From JAMXLO01 sp963812075 (lineage in GTDB: Bacteria > Pseudomonadota > Alphaproteobacteria > Acetobacterales > Acetobacteraceae): 64,000 nucleotides of DNA. The notes beneath the pieces are model-generated. The model did no database searches. It worked only from the letters and a program-made list of their open reading frames with translations, and was not told where the DNA came from. Shown piece by piece: positions 53,735-61,505 of the stretch; position 1 is the first letter of the stretch; each line of letters starts with the position of its first letter. The translations under genes were made by a program, and so were the position numbers. The stretch spans positions 1 through 64,000 of the forward strand of contig CAWETN010000008.1 of assembly GCA_963812075.1 (NCBI GenBank). The letters are read 5' to 3'.

Positions 53735-54200
53735 ATGGCACGACCGCCGTTGCCGCCATTCACGCTGGAGAGCGCGACGCAGAAGGTGCGAATGGCCGAG
53801 GACGCCTGGAACACCCGCGATCCGGAACGGGTCGCCGCGGCCTATACCGAGGACAGCCGCTGGCGCAACCGCGCGGAGTTCTTCCAGGGGCGTCCGGCCA
53901 TCGTCGCGTTTCTGCGGCGGAAGTGGGCGCGCGAGCTGGAGTACCGCCTTATCAAGGAACTCTGGGCGTTCCACGGCGACCACATCGCGGTGCGCTTCCA
54001 GTACCGAGTGGTGCGATGACTCCGGCAACTGGTACCGCGCGCACGGCAACGAGCAGTGGGAATTCGACGCCGAAGGTCTGATGCGTCGGCGCGAGGCCAG
54101 CATCAACGATGTGCCGATCCGCGAGGCCGACCGGTTGTTCCGTTGGCCGCAGGGCCCCCGGCCAGCGGATCACCCAGGGCTGAGCGGTCTCGGCCTGTAG
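53735..54200 (+). CDS. DUF1348/SnoaL-like protein, one frameshift
   Basis: About 154 aa after correction; an NTF2-like fold protein of the DUF1348 family. Typical segments: KVRMAEDAWNTRDPERVAAA, YTEDSRWRNRAEFFQGRPAI, FLRRKWARELEYRLIKELWA. A +1 insertion near 54006 causes a stop at 54019; the corrected frame reads EWCDDSGNWYRAHGNEQWEF, then GLMRRREASINDVPI and ends at TAG 54200. ATG 53735 follows AAGGAGA. It probably forms a unit with the nitronate monooxygenase; its function is unknown. Confidence 0.8.
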
Positions 54201-54213
54201 TACTTGCCCCGCC

Positions 54214-54972
54214 TCAAGATCGGGCCACCCGGCGCGCGATGTACTTGGGCACGAGGCGCATCAGGATCGGCAGCAGGCCGACCTGCCCGGGAAGGCTCTC
54301 GTCGCGTCCCTTGCCGATGTCGCGCAACACTCTCCCGACCAGCGCCTCCGCCGACATCTTCCGCCCCGTGACGGCGCTCGTCGCAGGCGTGTCCACCAAC
54401 GGGGACAGCACCTCGACGACGCGAATACCCGCGGCCGCCGCCTGCCGGCGCAGCGACAGGGTGAACGAGCGCAGGGCAGCCTTGGTCGCCGAGTAGATCG
54501 GCGCGCGGGTGGCCGGCAGCAGCGCGTAGCCGGACGTGACCGTCACGACCATCGGGTCGCGTCCCATGCGCAGCAGGGACAGACAGTGCCGCGTCAGCAT
54601 GATCGTGCCGGTCAGGTTCACCCCGATCTCATGGGCGACCGCGTCGTCGTCGACCGAATCGTCCAGCAGATCGACCCGCTGCATGATCCCGGCATTGTTG
54701 ATCAGCACATCCAAGCGGCCGTGGCGCTCCCGGATCGCCGCGGCAAGGGCCAGCACGTCGTCGCGGACCGATATGTCGCAACGGATGGTCTCGACGCCGG
54801 GGTAGCTGTCCTGCAGCTGCCGCAGTGCCACCTGGCTGCGCCCGCACGCGATCACGTGGGCGCCTTCCCGCGACAGGCGTTCGACGAATGCTCGTCCGAT
54901 CCCCGAGCTGCCGCCGCTCACCACGACGACACGGCCGGCCCAATCCTCGGGACTCGAATATGTGACCGCCAT
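54214..54972 (-). CDS. Short-chain dehydrogenase/reductase (SDR)
   Basis: A 252-aa classical SDR. The NAD(P)-binding GGSSGIGRA motif lies near residues 19-27, NNAG follows in LDVLINNAGIM, and the catalytic Ser and YxxxK are in TSGYALLPATRAPIYSATKA. The C-terminal part (LPGQVGLLPILMRLVPKYIA) resembles DltE-type SDRs. ATG 54972 is preferred (GAGG upstream); a longer in-frame start at 55044 would add 24 residues. Substrate is unknown. It is divergent from the PPC-domain gene. Confidence 0.85.
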   Translation of the reverse strand: MAVTYSSPEDWAGRVVVVSGGSSGIGRAFVERLSREGAHVIACGRSQVALRQLQDSYPGVETIRCDISVRDDVLALAAAIRERHGRLDVLINNAGIMQRVDLLDDSVDDDAVAHEIGVNLTGTIMLTRHCLSLLRMGRDPMVVTVTSGYALLPATRAPIYSATKAALRSFTLSLRRQAAAAGIRVVEVLSPLVDTPATSAVTGRKMSAEALVGRVLRDIGKGRDESLPGQVGLLPILMRLVPKYIARRVARS

Positions 54973-55107
54973 TGGCTGCGCCTCGAGGATGAAGCCACTG
55001 AAATCCGACGAGTATAGATGGGGCCGGCTCACGCAAGGTTTCATGAACCTTGCCCAGCGCCCGTCGTTTGCCCTTCCAGGTTATCCTTCAGTGAGTGGGA
55101 CGGCGCC

Positions 55108-55557
55108 ATGCAAGCCAGACTGATCCACGAGGCCCACGGCCAGCGCACGTTCGCGGTCGTCCTCGAGACCGGCGACGAGGTCGTCTCGGTGCTGACCGGG
55201 CTAGCGGCACGGGAAGCGCTCGAGGCCGCGCAGGTCACCGCCATAGGCGCGTTCAGCGATGCTGTGCTGGGCTACTTCGACTGGCAGACCAAAGACTATC
55301 GGCGCATTCCGGTTCATGAACAAGTCGAAGTCGCGGCCTTCGTCGGCGATATCGTTCTCGGCGAGGACGGCCAGGGATCGGTCCACGCGCATGTGGTCCT
55401 GGGCCGGCAGGACGCCAGTACCTTGGCCGGGCATCTCTTCGAGGCGCATGTCCGGCCTACGCTCGAAGTCGTGGTCACCGAGAGCCCGGCGCATCTCCGC
55501 AAGCGGCGGGACCCGGAAAGTGGCCTTGCCTTGATCGATCTGGATCGCGGGGGCTGA
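55108..55557 (+). CDS. PPC-domain (DUF296) DNA-binding-type protein
   Basis: A 149-aa protein of the PPC/DUF296 family, a trimeric fold found in bacteria and in plant AT-hook proteins. Recognised: TFAVVLETGDEVVSVLTGLA, the ITAIGAFSDAVLGYFD-like strand, and GSVHAHVVLGRQDASTLAGH with LFEAHVRPTLEVVVTE, which carries His residues that can bind metal. The bacterial role is unclear. ATG 55108 follows GGGACGG. It is a single-gene unit. Confidence 0.8.
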   Translation: MQARLIHEAHGQRTFAVVLETGDEVVSVLTGLAAREALEAAQVTAIGAFSDAVLGYFDWQTKDYRRIPVHEQVEVAAFVGDIVLGEDGQGSVHAHVVLGRQDASTLAGHLFEAHVRPTLEVVVTESPAHLRKRRDPESGLALIDLDRGG

Positions 55558-55725
55558 GTTTGATCCAGATCAATGACACTGCCGAATAGGTGGCCTTAGA
55601 TCGCTTCGAGGTCGGAATAGCCCAGACGGGCATCGAAGCCGGCAACACTCGGTTCCCCGCCTTTCGCGAAGCGAGTCGACCGAGCGCCTGAACTCATGTC
55701 CGGAACCGGGCCGGAGGGCAGGCAC

Positions 55726-55983
55726 ATGACACCGAAAACGCGGACAGTGCTCCGTCGCGCCACCCGGGCGGCGCTGATCGCCGCAACCATCTGGTTGGCC
55801 GCGCCGTCGATCGGGCACGCATACTGGCTCAACGGCGTGTGGATCGCTCCTGATCTACCCCCGTACGGTTACTATCAGGCGCCGCCACCGGCCTATTACG
55901 GCCCGTACGCCCGCCACCCGGTCTGGGTGGGACCACACTGGAACGGCTCGCGGTGGGTGCCAGGCTACTGGCGAACCTACTGA
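55726..55983 (+). CDS. Small secreted Tyr/Pro-rich protein
   Basis: An 85-aa exported protein. A basic start (MTPKTRTVLRRATRAALIAA) and hydrophobic stretch end in the likely cleavage site SIGHA-Y. The mature part is rich in Tyr, Pro and Trp (PPYGYYQAPPPAYYGPYARH, then VWVGPHWNG and WVPGYWRTY), the WxPGxW/YxxPP composition seen in many small envelope proteins of Acetobacterales and Burkholderiales. ATG 55726 follows GGAGGG at 55712-55717. Its function is unknown. Confidence 0.65.
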   Translation: MTPKTRTVLRRATRAALIAATIWLAAPSIGHAYWLNGVWIAPDLPPYGYYQAPPPAYYGPYARHPVWVGPHWNGSRWVPGYWRTY

Positions 55984-56034
55984 CGCTCGATGGCTCGGCT
56001 CTGCATGCGGGGCTACGAGTCGCTATAAGGCCCC

Positions 56035-57567
56035 GTGAGGACGCGCGGCAAAATTCCGGCTGCATTGCTGCTGCTGTCAGGCGTGCTGCTCGCCCCGCTG
56101 CTCATCGTCGACGTGCCGCCGGTGCTGGACTACCCCAACCACCTGGCGCGGTTCGTGCTGCTGGCGGCCGGCGCGGACGACCCTGCGCTCGCGCCCATGT
56201 TTGCGACGCACTGGGCGGTCATCCCCAATCTTGCGGCGGATGTCCTCGCCCCGCCGCTGCTGGCCGTGCTGCCGGTTCATCTCGCTGGACGCGCGCTGTT
56301 GGGGGGTATCCTGCTGCTGAACCTCGCCGGCGTCGTCGCGCTGCACCGCGCGCTGTTCGGACGGCGCTCGTTCTGGCCCCTGGCGTCGGGCCTCGTCGCC
56401 TACAACGCAGGCTTCCTGCTGGGCTTCCTGAACTGGGGGATCGGCTGCGGGCTGGCGATGCTGGCTGCCGCCTGCTGGCTGCACTGGCGGGAGCGCAGGC
56501 CGATCGCGAGCATCACGGCAGCCGCGGCGATGTCGGTCGTGCTGTTCTTCTGCCATCTGATGGCGCTGGTCTTCTTCCTCGTGCTGATCGGCAGTGCCGA
56601 GGTGGTGGCGATCCGGCGCGAGCGACGAGGCCTGTTTCGGTCCGCGTCGCTGCTGCCGGTGATTGCCGGGCCGCTGGTGCTGGCGCTGCTGATGCCGCTG
56701 CGCGACGCGCCGGCGGCGACGCACTGGATGACTCTCCAGGAGAAGCTCCTGCAGCTGGCCAGCCCGTTCATCAACTACCTGCTGCCGCTCGACATAATCA
56801 GCGCCGGACTGGTCGCAGGCGCCGTCGTGGCAGGCGTGGTCATGCGTCGGATCGCCGTCGCGCCGCGCGCCATTCCGGCACTGGCGCTGCTGGCGGTCGC
56901 TTACCTGCTGCTTCCCTTCGATCTGAAGAGCACGAGCTTCCTGGACACCCGCGTCGCCATCATGCTGGGCTTCCTGCTGTTCGCCGCGGTGGATCCAGGC
57001 AACCTGCCGCCGCGCGCGAAACGGCTCGCCGGTGTTGCACTGACCCTGCTGTTCGCGGGGCGAATGACCGTGGTGGCGCAGGCCTGGACCGAGCACCGTC
57101 GTGACCTCGCGGACCTGCGCAGCGTCATCGCCGCCGTACCGCCAGGCGCGTCGGTCTATATGACCAACGTTCCGCCCGATGAGGCGCCGGCCTATTGGGC
57201 GAGCGGGCCTCGGAACAGGTTGCTATCGAACGGTCTGCGGGCCGAGTATCACATGCCGGCGCTGCTGTTCATCGAACGCGGTGCATTCTGGCCGCTGCTG
57301 TTCGCCAATCCTGCGCAGCAGCCGATCCTCCTGCGGCCGCCCTACGACAGGCTCGCCCGCGAGGCGCACGACATCCCCCCGCACGCCGCATTGAAGACCC
57401 ATCCTCACATCGGATCGGCCGACCTGCGCGACTTCGACTATGCGCTGATGCTGGAAGCCGGCGCCGACCCGGACCTGGCGCACTTCGTGCCCGGGTGCCT
57501 TACCTTGCTGTCCCGCACCGACTTCGCCGCACTGTTCCGCGTGCGGCGCGACGCCGCTTCATGCTGA
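56035..57567 (+). CDS. Multi-pass membrane protein, possibly GT-C glycosyltransferase-like
   Basis: A 510-aa protein with 9-11 predicted membrane helices and a soluble C-terminal domain of about 130 aa (starting near VYMTNVPPDEAPAYWASG). The first periplasmic loop DVPPVLDYPNHLARF, with conserved acidic residues after TM1, is reminiscent of GT-C enzymes, where such an Asp is catalytic; this is inference. The start is GTG 56035 with AAGG upstream. No operon partner is obvious. Confidence 0.6.
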   Translation: MRTRGKIPAALLLLSGVLLAPLLIVDVPPVLDYPNHLARFVLLAAGADDPALAPMFATHWAVIPNLAADVLAPPLLAVLPVHLAGRALLGGILLLNLAGVVALHRALFGRRSFWPLASGLVAYNAGFLLGFLNWGIGCGLAMLAAACWLHWRERRPIASITAAAAMSVVLFFCHLMALVFFLVLIGSAEVVAIRRERRGLFRSASLLPVIAGPLVLALLMPLRDAPAATHWMTLQEKLLQLASPFINYLLPLDIISAGLVAGAVVAGVVMRRIAVAPRAIPALALLAVAYLLLPFDLKSTSFLDTRVAIMLGFLLFAAVDPGNLPPRAKRLAGVALTLLFAGRMTVVAQAWTEHRRDLADLRSVIAAVPPGASVYMTNVPPDEAPAYWASGPRNRLLSNGLRAEYHMPALLFIERGAFWPLLFANPAQQPILLRPPYDRLAREAHDIPPHAALKTHPHIGSADLRDFDYALMLEAGADPDLAHFVPGCLTLLSRTDFAALFRVRRDAASC

Positions 57568-57581
57568 CGCTCAACGCGCAT

Positions 57582-58162
57582 TCAGTGTTGGTCATGCTGC
57601 ATGGTCATCATGCGTTCGGCCAACAACGCATCCGCCAGCTTCTTCTGCTCGTCGGAGAGCGCGGCATAGAGGGGTGTCGCAGCGGCGAGCACGGTCTGCA
57701 CCGCGTCCAGTTCGGCCGTCAGCAGCTTGACCCGCCGTTGCATCAGCTCGGGCGCGGTGACGGGCCCAGGCGCATTCGTCGCGCCCGATATCGCTTGCTG
57801 CAGGCGTGCGGCGCTGCCTCGGAGGGCATCGGCAAAGGCATTCCACTGCGGCATCTGCGCGTCGGTGATCTTCAGCTCCGCCTTGAGGAAGGCAATCTGC
57901 CCCTCGACATGGCGCAGCGGCGGGACGCTCATCGCGCCATGCATCATGTGCATCATGGCCATCATTCCCGCCATGCCGCCACCCATCATGCCGCTTTGAC
58001 CATGCTCGCCGGCATGGTCCGCTGCCGTCCCGCGTGGCATCGCCGGGCGATGCTGCGAATGCTCCGTCGCAGGGGTCTGCGTGCCCGTGCACAGGCGAGA
58101 CTGACGCCCGCGATCAGAACGAGTCCGGCAAGCGACGTCCGGGCAAGTGCAGCTCTCCGCAT
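57582..58162 (-). CDS. Spy/CpxP-like periplasmic protein, one frameshift
   Basis: About 193 aa after correction. The signal segment MRRAALARTSLAGLVLIAGV lies in one frame and the mature part in another, needing a 1-base deletion-type break near 58103; the joint would place a Cys (LA-C-TGT) as a possible lipobox. The mature part has a Met/His-rich stretch (GMMGGGMAGMMAMMHMMHG), then the helical Spy/CpxP-type region with LRHVEGQIAFLKAELKITDA and QMPQWNAFADALR. Such proteins are envelope stress chaperones or metal sensors; the Met/His stretch suggests copper or another soft metal. Confidence 0.62.
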
Positions 58163-58301
58163 GGCTTTGGGGCCGAGTCGGCCTCTCCCTGCATTCCATC
58201 AGCGTTCTGACAGCAGTCCGCCTGCCGGTCCAGGCTCCTGTCTGGACTTCGCGGGGATAACCGCCTTCGATGCGCGCAGCGACATTCGAGGGAGGAAGCC
58301 G

Positions 58302-59291
58302 GTGGGCAGGCTCGCACTGTCGATTGCGACCGGCGACTACGACCGGGTTCGTTCCCTGGTCGATGGTTCGGTGCAGATCGACGGCGTCGATCCGGTATTC
58401 ATGCTGCTGGAGCCGGAGGAGATCTTCTTCCGCGCCTTCCGCCATGCCGACTTCGACATCTGCGAGCTGTCGATGAGCAGCTTCACGGTGAAGACCGCGA
58501 ACGGCGACTGTCCCTATGTGGGCGTGCCGGTCTTTCCGTCGCGCTCGTTCCGCCACAACTCCATCTACGTCCGCACCGACCGCGGCATCGCACGCCCCGA
58601 AGACCTGAAGGGGCGCCGCATCGGCGTGCCGGAATACCAGGTCACCGCCAACGTGTGGACCCGTGCACTGCTCGAGGACGAGTATGGCGTGAGACCGTCG
58701 GACGTCACCTGGGTGCGTGGCGGCTACGAGCAGGCGGGGCGCATCGAGAAGATCGCGCTGGACCTGCCGCCCGACGTTCGCATCGAGGATGCGCCGGACG
58801 GCGCCACCATTTCCGCCCTGCTGGCCGATGGTGCGATCGATGCGGTCATCGGCCCACGTGCGCCGTCAGGCTTCGGCCGCCACCCGCACATCGGCTGGCT
58901 GTTTCCCGATCCGGCGGCCGCTGCTGCCGCATGGTTCGGCAAGACGCGCATCTTTCCGATCATGCACATCCTCGGCATCCGCCGCACGCTGGCCGAACAG
59001 CATCCATGGCTGCCCGCGGCTGCGATGAAGGCGTTCGAACAGGCAAAGGCGCGTGCCGTCGCCCGGCTCGGTGACCTTGCCGCACTGACGGTGACGCTGC
59101 CGTTCCTCGACGATCACCTGCTCGCCACCAGGCGGCTCATGGGCGAGGACTTCTGGTCCTACGGACTTGCGGCGAACCGGCACGCTCTGGAGATCTTTCT
59201 CCGCCGGCATCACGCCGAAGGGCTGTCGCTGCGAGCGCTCGCGCCGGAAGAGCTGTTCCATCCTTCCACCCACGAAACGCACCGGGTCTGA
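58302..59291 (+). CDS. Periplasmic-binding-fold protein related to 4,5-dihydroxyphthalate decarboxylase/ABC substrate-binding proteins
   Basis: A 329-aa protein starting GTG 58302, with GAGGGAGGAAG at 58289-58299. It has the type 2 periplasmic-binding fold of the 4,5-dihydroxyphthalate decarboxylase group: LSIATGDYDRVRSLVDGSVQ, FDICELSMSSFTV, FPSRSFRHNSIYVR, PEDLKGRRIGVPEYQVTANV. No signal peptide is visible, which favours a cytoplasmic enzyme over an ABC binding protein. The aromatic substrate is undetermined; a link to the dioxygenase at 19918 is possible but distant. Confidence 0.75.
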   Translation: MGRLALSIATGDYDRVRSLVDGSVQIDGVDPVFMLLEPEEIFFRAFRHADFDICELSMSSFTVKTANGDCPYVGVPVFPSRSFRHNSIYVRTDRGIARPEDLKGRRIGVPEYQVTANVWTRALLEDEYGVRPSDVTWVRGGYEQAGRIEKIALDLPPDVRIEDAPDGATISALLADGAIDAVIGPRAPSGFGRHPHIGWLFPDPAAAAAAWFGKTRIFPIMHILGIRRTLAEQHPWLPAAAMKAFEQAKARAVARLGDLAALTVTLPFLDDHLLATRRLMGEDFWSYGLAANRHALEIFLRRHHAEGLSLRALAPEELFHPSTHETHRV

Positions 59292-59331
59292 CCGCCGCCG
59301 CAGAAAAAACGCAAGGCAGTGGCGATTGGCG

Positions 59332-59781
59332 CTATCGGGCGAGCGCCTGCTTCATTACGGCCCGGTTGAGCACCTGCATGACGTCGCTCAGTCCGTCCAG
59401 GCCAAGTGCGACGATGTGCTCGATCGGGGTGCGGCCGGAGAACGGCGATGTGCGGATTTTGCGGTGCAGCCAGCCCGGCCCCACTCCGCTGCCCGCCAGA
59501 GCCGCATCGATCTCCGGCAGGTACGAGGTGATTCGCTGCTGGCGGGTGGTGAACCGGAATCTAGGCCGCTTGCCGTCGGCCCCCAGCTTGCCGGGGAACT
59601 GAATGAGTTGCAGTGCCACTTCATCCGATACGGCCCAGTGCTGCATCAGGTCCCAGAACTGCCGACTCGAGAGCACCCGGCCCAGCGGCCGAGGCGGCGT
59701 GTCGGCCGCTTCGGCAGGCCGTCGCTGTCGGGAGGTGCGTTTGCGATCAGGCGATGCACCGGGTGCTTGCGACACACTCAC
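59332..59781 (-). CDS. Hypothetical protein, possibly DUF2384 (MbcA/ParS/Xre) antitoxin-like
   Basis: A 149-aa protein with a basic N-terminus. The C-terminal third reads GWLHRKIRTSPFSGRTPIEH, then IVALGLDGLSDVMQVLNRAV; this resembles the GGxTPxxxL...G...V...L pattern of toxin-binding DUF2384 domains, but weakly. No RES-domain toxin gene is adjacent. If it is an antitoxin it is an orphan. Otherwise the gene is unassigned. Confidence 0.45.
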   Translation of the reverse strand: MSVSQAPGASPDRKRTSRQRRPAEAADTPPRPLGRVLSSRQFWDLMQHWAVSDEVALQLIQFPGKLGADGKRPRFRFTTRQQRITSYLPEIDAALAGSGVGPGWLHRKIRTSPFSGRTPIEHIVALGLDGLSDVMQVLNRAVMKQALAR

Positions 59782-59796
59782 GCAGACCAGCGAAGC

Positions 59797-60025
59797 CTAA
59801 AGCTTCCCGAGATCCGGCTGATCGGAGCCACAGCCCGTGCGTTTCCTGCGACTGCGCGGCCGGGCGGCAACCGGCTTCACCTCCACCAGCAGCGGCATCC
59901 GCAGCTGTGGGTCCGATCGTGCGGAATCCGGGCTGCCGGGAGCGGCTGACTTCGCCAGGTTGTCCAGGACACGCTTGCGGTGCTCATGAACCTTGGACGG
60001 AGGTATCGGCAAAATCTCCTCCTGG
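59797..60025 (-). CDS. Doubtful short basic protein downstream of Ku
   Basis: An open minus-strand frame ends at TAA 59797 and is open into the Ku gene. The C-terminal part (VHEHRKRVLDNLAKSAAPGS, then PRSRRKRTGCG) is basic. No start has a clear ribosome site, so the 5' boundary here is a guess. It may be non-coding. Confidence 0.2.
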
Positions 60026-60037
60026 CCGGCGAGGACT

Positions 60038-60913
60038 TCAGGCCCGCTTGCGAGACCCTCTGCCGGCGGGCGCCGCAGCGGCTTTGGTCTTCGCCTCTTT
60101 CGCCGGCTTGCGGGCCGGCGGCGATGCATCGGCTGCCTGGCCGAGGCTCTTCTTCAGCGCGGCCATCAGGTCGATCACGTTGCCGCGGTCCGGCTCAGCG
60201 GGTTCGCTGACATCGATCCCCTCACCCTTCAGCTTGGCCTCGATCATCGCACGCAGACGCATCTCGTAGCGGTCCTCGAGGTCGGCCGGATCGTATTTCG
60301 TCGTCTGCCGGTCGATCAACTGCCTTGCCAGCTGCACCATCTCCGGGTCGGTTCGCGCCTCGGTCGCGTCGCCGAAGATCGCGCGCGCATCGTTGATGTC
60401 GCTCTGCTCATCCAGGGTATGCGCGACCAGGCCGCCCGCCATCGAGCGCAGGGCGATCGTGCGCTCCCGCTGCCCGACGACCACGCGCGCCAGCGCGACG
60501 CGGCCGGTTTCTGCGATCGCCTCGTGCAGCACGGCATACACATCGCGGCCGGCGTCACCGTCCGGCGCGAGATAGTAGCTGCTCGCGAAGTAGATCGGAT
60601 CGATCGAGCCGACCTCGACGAACTTCTCGATGTTCATCACCGAGGAGCTTTCGACCTTCACGCTGTCGAAGTCCTCGTCGTGCAGCAGCAGATACTGGTT
60701 CTTCCTGAACTCATAGCCCTTCACCAGATCGCGCCGCTGCAGCTCCTCGTCGGTCTCGGCATCGACCGTCATCATCCGGATGCGGTTGCCGGTCTTCGGG
60801 TTGATCAGATTGAATTTGATCGAGGCGCGGTCGTGCTTGGCGTTCCACAGCGCGACGGGGCAAGACACCAGGGCCAGCCGCAAATGGCCGCGCCAGATCG
60901 GACGTGCCGCCAT
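60038..60913 (-). CDS. ku: Ku protein (non-homologous end joining)
   Basis: A 291-aa bacterial Ku, the homodimeric ring that binds DNA ends and recruits LigD. Segments: RPIWRGHLRLALVSCPVALW, NPKTGNRIRMMTVDAETDEE, VKGYEFRKNQYLLLHDEDFD, FASSYYLAPDG, and the SAP-like/basic C-terminus (KPAKEAKTKAAAAPAGRG). ligD is not in the window; the next genes downstream are not ligases. A 93-aa gene lies 3 bp upstream in the same orientation and may be cotranscribed. Confidence 0.93.
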   Translation of the reverse strand: MAARPIWRGHLRLALVSCPVALWNAKHDRASIKFNLINPKTGNRIRMMTVDAETDEELQRRDLVKGYEFRKNQYLLLHDEDFDSVKVESSSVMNIEKFVEVGSIDPIYFASSYYLAPDGDAGRDVYAVLHEAIAETGRVALARVVVGQRERTIALRSMAGGLVAHTLDEQSDINDARAIFGDATEARTDPEMVQLARQLIDRQTTKYDPADLEDRYEMRLRAMIEAKLKGEGIDVSEPAEPDRGNVIDLMAALKKSLGQAADASPPARKPAKEAKTKAAAAPAGRGSRKRA

Positions 60914-60916
60914 CGC

Positions 60917-61198
60917 CTAGGCTGCCTGATAGTGCTGGAACCACGCTCGACGGGCGCGCTCCGCCCCGCCCAGTTCCTCGGCTTCGGCCTTGTCGTCTTC
61001 CTCGGCATCGGCGACGCGCGCCAGCAGATCGGTCACGGCGCTTTCGATGTCGATCAGCGCATCTTCCACGTTGCGCCCATAGGCACCGCCCTGGGCCAGG
61101 CGGGCCTGACGCTCAACCAACTCGAGCGACTGCCGGAGACGGTCCAGGCGGTCGCCCGTGAATGCGAACTGATCAGGAACAGCATCTTTCGAGGTCAT
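60917..61198 (-). CDS. 93-aa acidic hypothetical protein directly upstream of ku
   Basis: A small acidic, largely helical protein: DRLDRLRQSLELVERQARLA, then DALIDIESAVTDLLARVADA and a Glu/Asp-rich EEDDKAEAEELGG. It looks like a coiled-coil or helical bundle without enzyme motifs. The stop lies 3 bp before the Ku start, so the two are almost certainly one transcript. A role in end joining is possible but unproven. Confidence 0.6.
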   Translation of the reverse strand: MTSKDAVPDQFAFTGDRLDRLRQSLELVERQARLAQGGAYGRNVEDALIDIESAVTDLLARVADAEEDDKAEAEELGGAERARRAWFQHYQAA

Positions 61199-61505
61199 TA
61201 ACGGACGGTGGCGTCGGACACGCCGCTTGGAAAGTGCGTCATCGACGGCCGCTCCGCGATTGTTTCGAGGCCGGCTGTTAGCTTTGTGCGGTATCGCTCT
61301 CGAATCGCTGCATGGTCACAGGTCAACTGCCTGACTCCTCGATTCTGCACACGATTCCGCGAGGAGCATTGTACTGGCGGCGCGATGGGCGCCGCCATCC
61401 AGCGCCACCACGTCGGGCATCGTGTGGGGGTCCCGCGTGACTTGTCACCGACCTGCCAAAGGTACACCCTTCCATCGGTAACCAAATCGGCCCGGGGGAA
61501 ACGGA
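61199..61505. other. Intergenic region between ku unit and PQQ alcohol dehydrogenase
   Basis: About 307 bp, divergent promoters. The ADH ribosome site is GGGGGAAACGG at 61494-61504. No operator or repeat is recognised. Confidence 0.4.

Noticed and set aside
52656..54200. 514-codon open frame overlapping the nitronate monooxygenase
   Set aside because: Only its last 60 codons are real (the frameshifted tail of the DUF1348 gene); the rest is an off-frame reading of the monooxygenase.
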